A stretch of 5,233 nucleotides of DNA from Archaeoglobus sp. (GTDB lineage Archaea > Halobacteriota > Archaeoglobi > Archaeoglobales > Archaeoglobaceae), in contig QNXS01000093.1 in the NCBI GenBank assembly GCA_003978865.1, positions 1-5,233 on the forward strand. The letters run 5' to 3'. The position numbers were made by a program, and so were the translations under genes. The notes below the pieces were generated by a model, which was not told where the DNA came from, did no database searches, and saw only the letters and a program-made list of their open reading frames with translations. Below are positions 5,055-5,233 of this stretch, in pieces. Numbering within the stretch: the stretch's first letter is position 1; each line of letters begins with the position of its first letter.

Positions 5055-5233
5055 AAAGAAAAAGATCGTGCTAACGATTGTTTTAGCAATATTAATTCCA
5101 ATAGTTGCTTTTTTCACACTTTACCTATATCATGTTATGGTATCTAAAGCCTGAACCCTTGAGAGTACAAATTATGAATGAAGACACCGTGAGCCACAAA
5201 GTGAACGTTAAGGTAGTTTATGAACAAAAAGAG
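5047..5233 (+). pseudogene. Membrane-anchored extracellular protein, apparently frameshifted, runs off the right edge
   Basis: The ATG at 5047 opens MNKKKKIVLTIVLAILIPIV and continues through a hydrophobic segment (residues 7-30), stopping after 35 codons at TGA 5152-5154. Skipping one base there, the next frame continues EPLRVQIMNEDTVSHKVNVK and VVYEQKE to the window end. That reads as a beta-strand-rich domain, the expected partner of such a signal anchor. The natural protein is therefore probably one exported or membrane-anchored chain broken by a one-base insertion. The alternative is a 35-residue membrane peptide plus a separate protein starting at the ATG at 5174. It overlaps the end of the protease frame by eight bases, so the two were probably co-transcribed. 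I recognise no family. Confidence 0.5.

Noticed and set aside
1..5233. CRISPR array, insertion sequence or transposase
   Set aside because: No regularly spaced direct repeats, no transposase-like frame and no terminal inverted repeats with target duplication were seen. The only large inverted repeat is the 75-bp palindrome.

Overview
The window looks archaeal. The first three genes form a mevalonate-pathway operon with the gene order known from archaea. Translation starts are preceded by GGTGA-type Shine-Dalgarno sequences, the promoters look like BRE/TATA boxes, the tRNA has no encoded CCA, and transcripts appear to end in T-runs. Heavy use of AGA/AGG and ATA codons suggests a thermophilic euryarchaeon. 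Archaeoglobales is my best guess, but that is inference and not proven here.

Bases 1-2598 (+ strand) hold a tight, undamaged operon: HMG-CoA synthase (5' end cut by the window), an SCP-x-like acetoacetyl-CoA thiolase, and a small zinc-ribbon/OB-fold DUF35 protein. In archaea these three proteins form one complex, in which the thiolase makes acetoacetyl-CoA and passes it to HMG-CoA synthase, with DUF35 as the bridging subunit. The product feeds the mevalonate route to isoprenoid lipids. The thiolase has Asp87 where the nucleophilic Cys is expected.

Bases 2609-3123 hold a convergent gene for a small lipoprotein (- strand), probably a leaderless transcript, and a divergent tRNA-Gly(UCC) gene (+ strand).

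From 3124 to the end the sequence becomes visibly more A+T-rich and damaged. Running antisense into the 3' end of the tRNA is a broken reading frame with a ribbon-helix-helix-like start. It resembles the N-terminal piece of an integrase gene split by integration into a tRNA, so this may be the left end of an integrated element. Next come short broken frames, a 75-bp imperfect palindrome directly before a promoter, a secreted protein, and a metzincin-type zinc metalloprotease. The last two look like one ancestral preproprotease gene split by small indels. A membrane-anchored protein, also apparently frameshifted, runs off the right edge.

The contrast between a clean housekeeping operon and a frameshift-rich tRNA-flanking region is the main message. 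The most notable single observations are the Asp-for-Cys thiolase, the tRNA/integrase-like junction, the palindrome, and the split metalloprotease.
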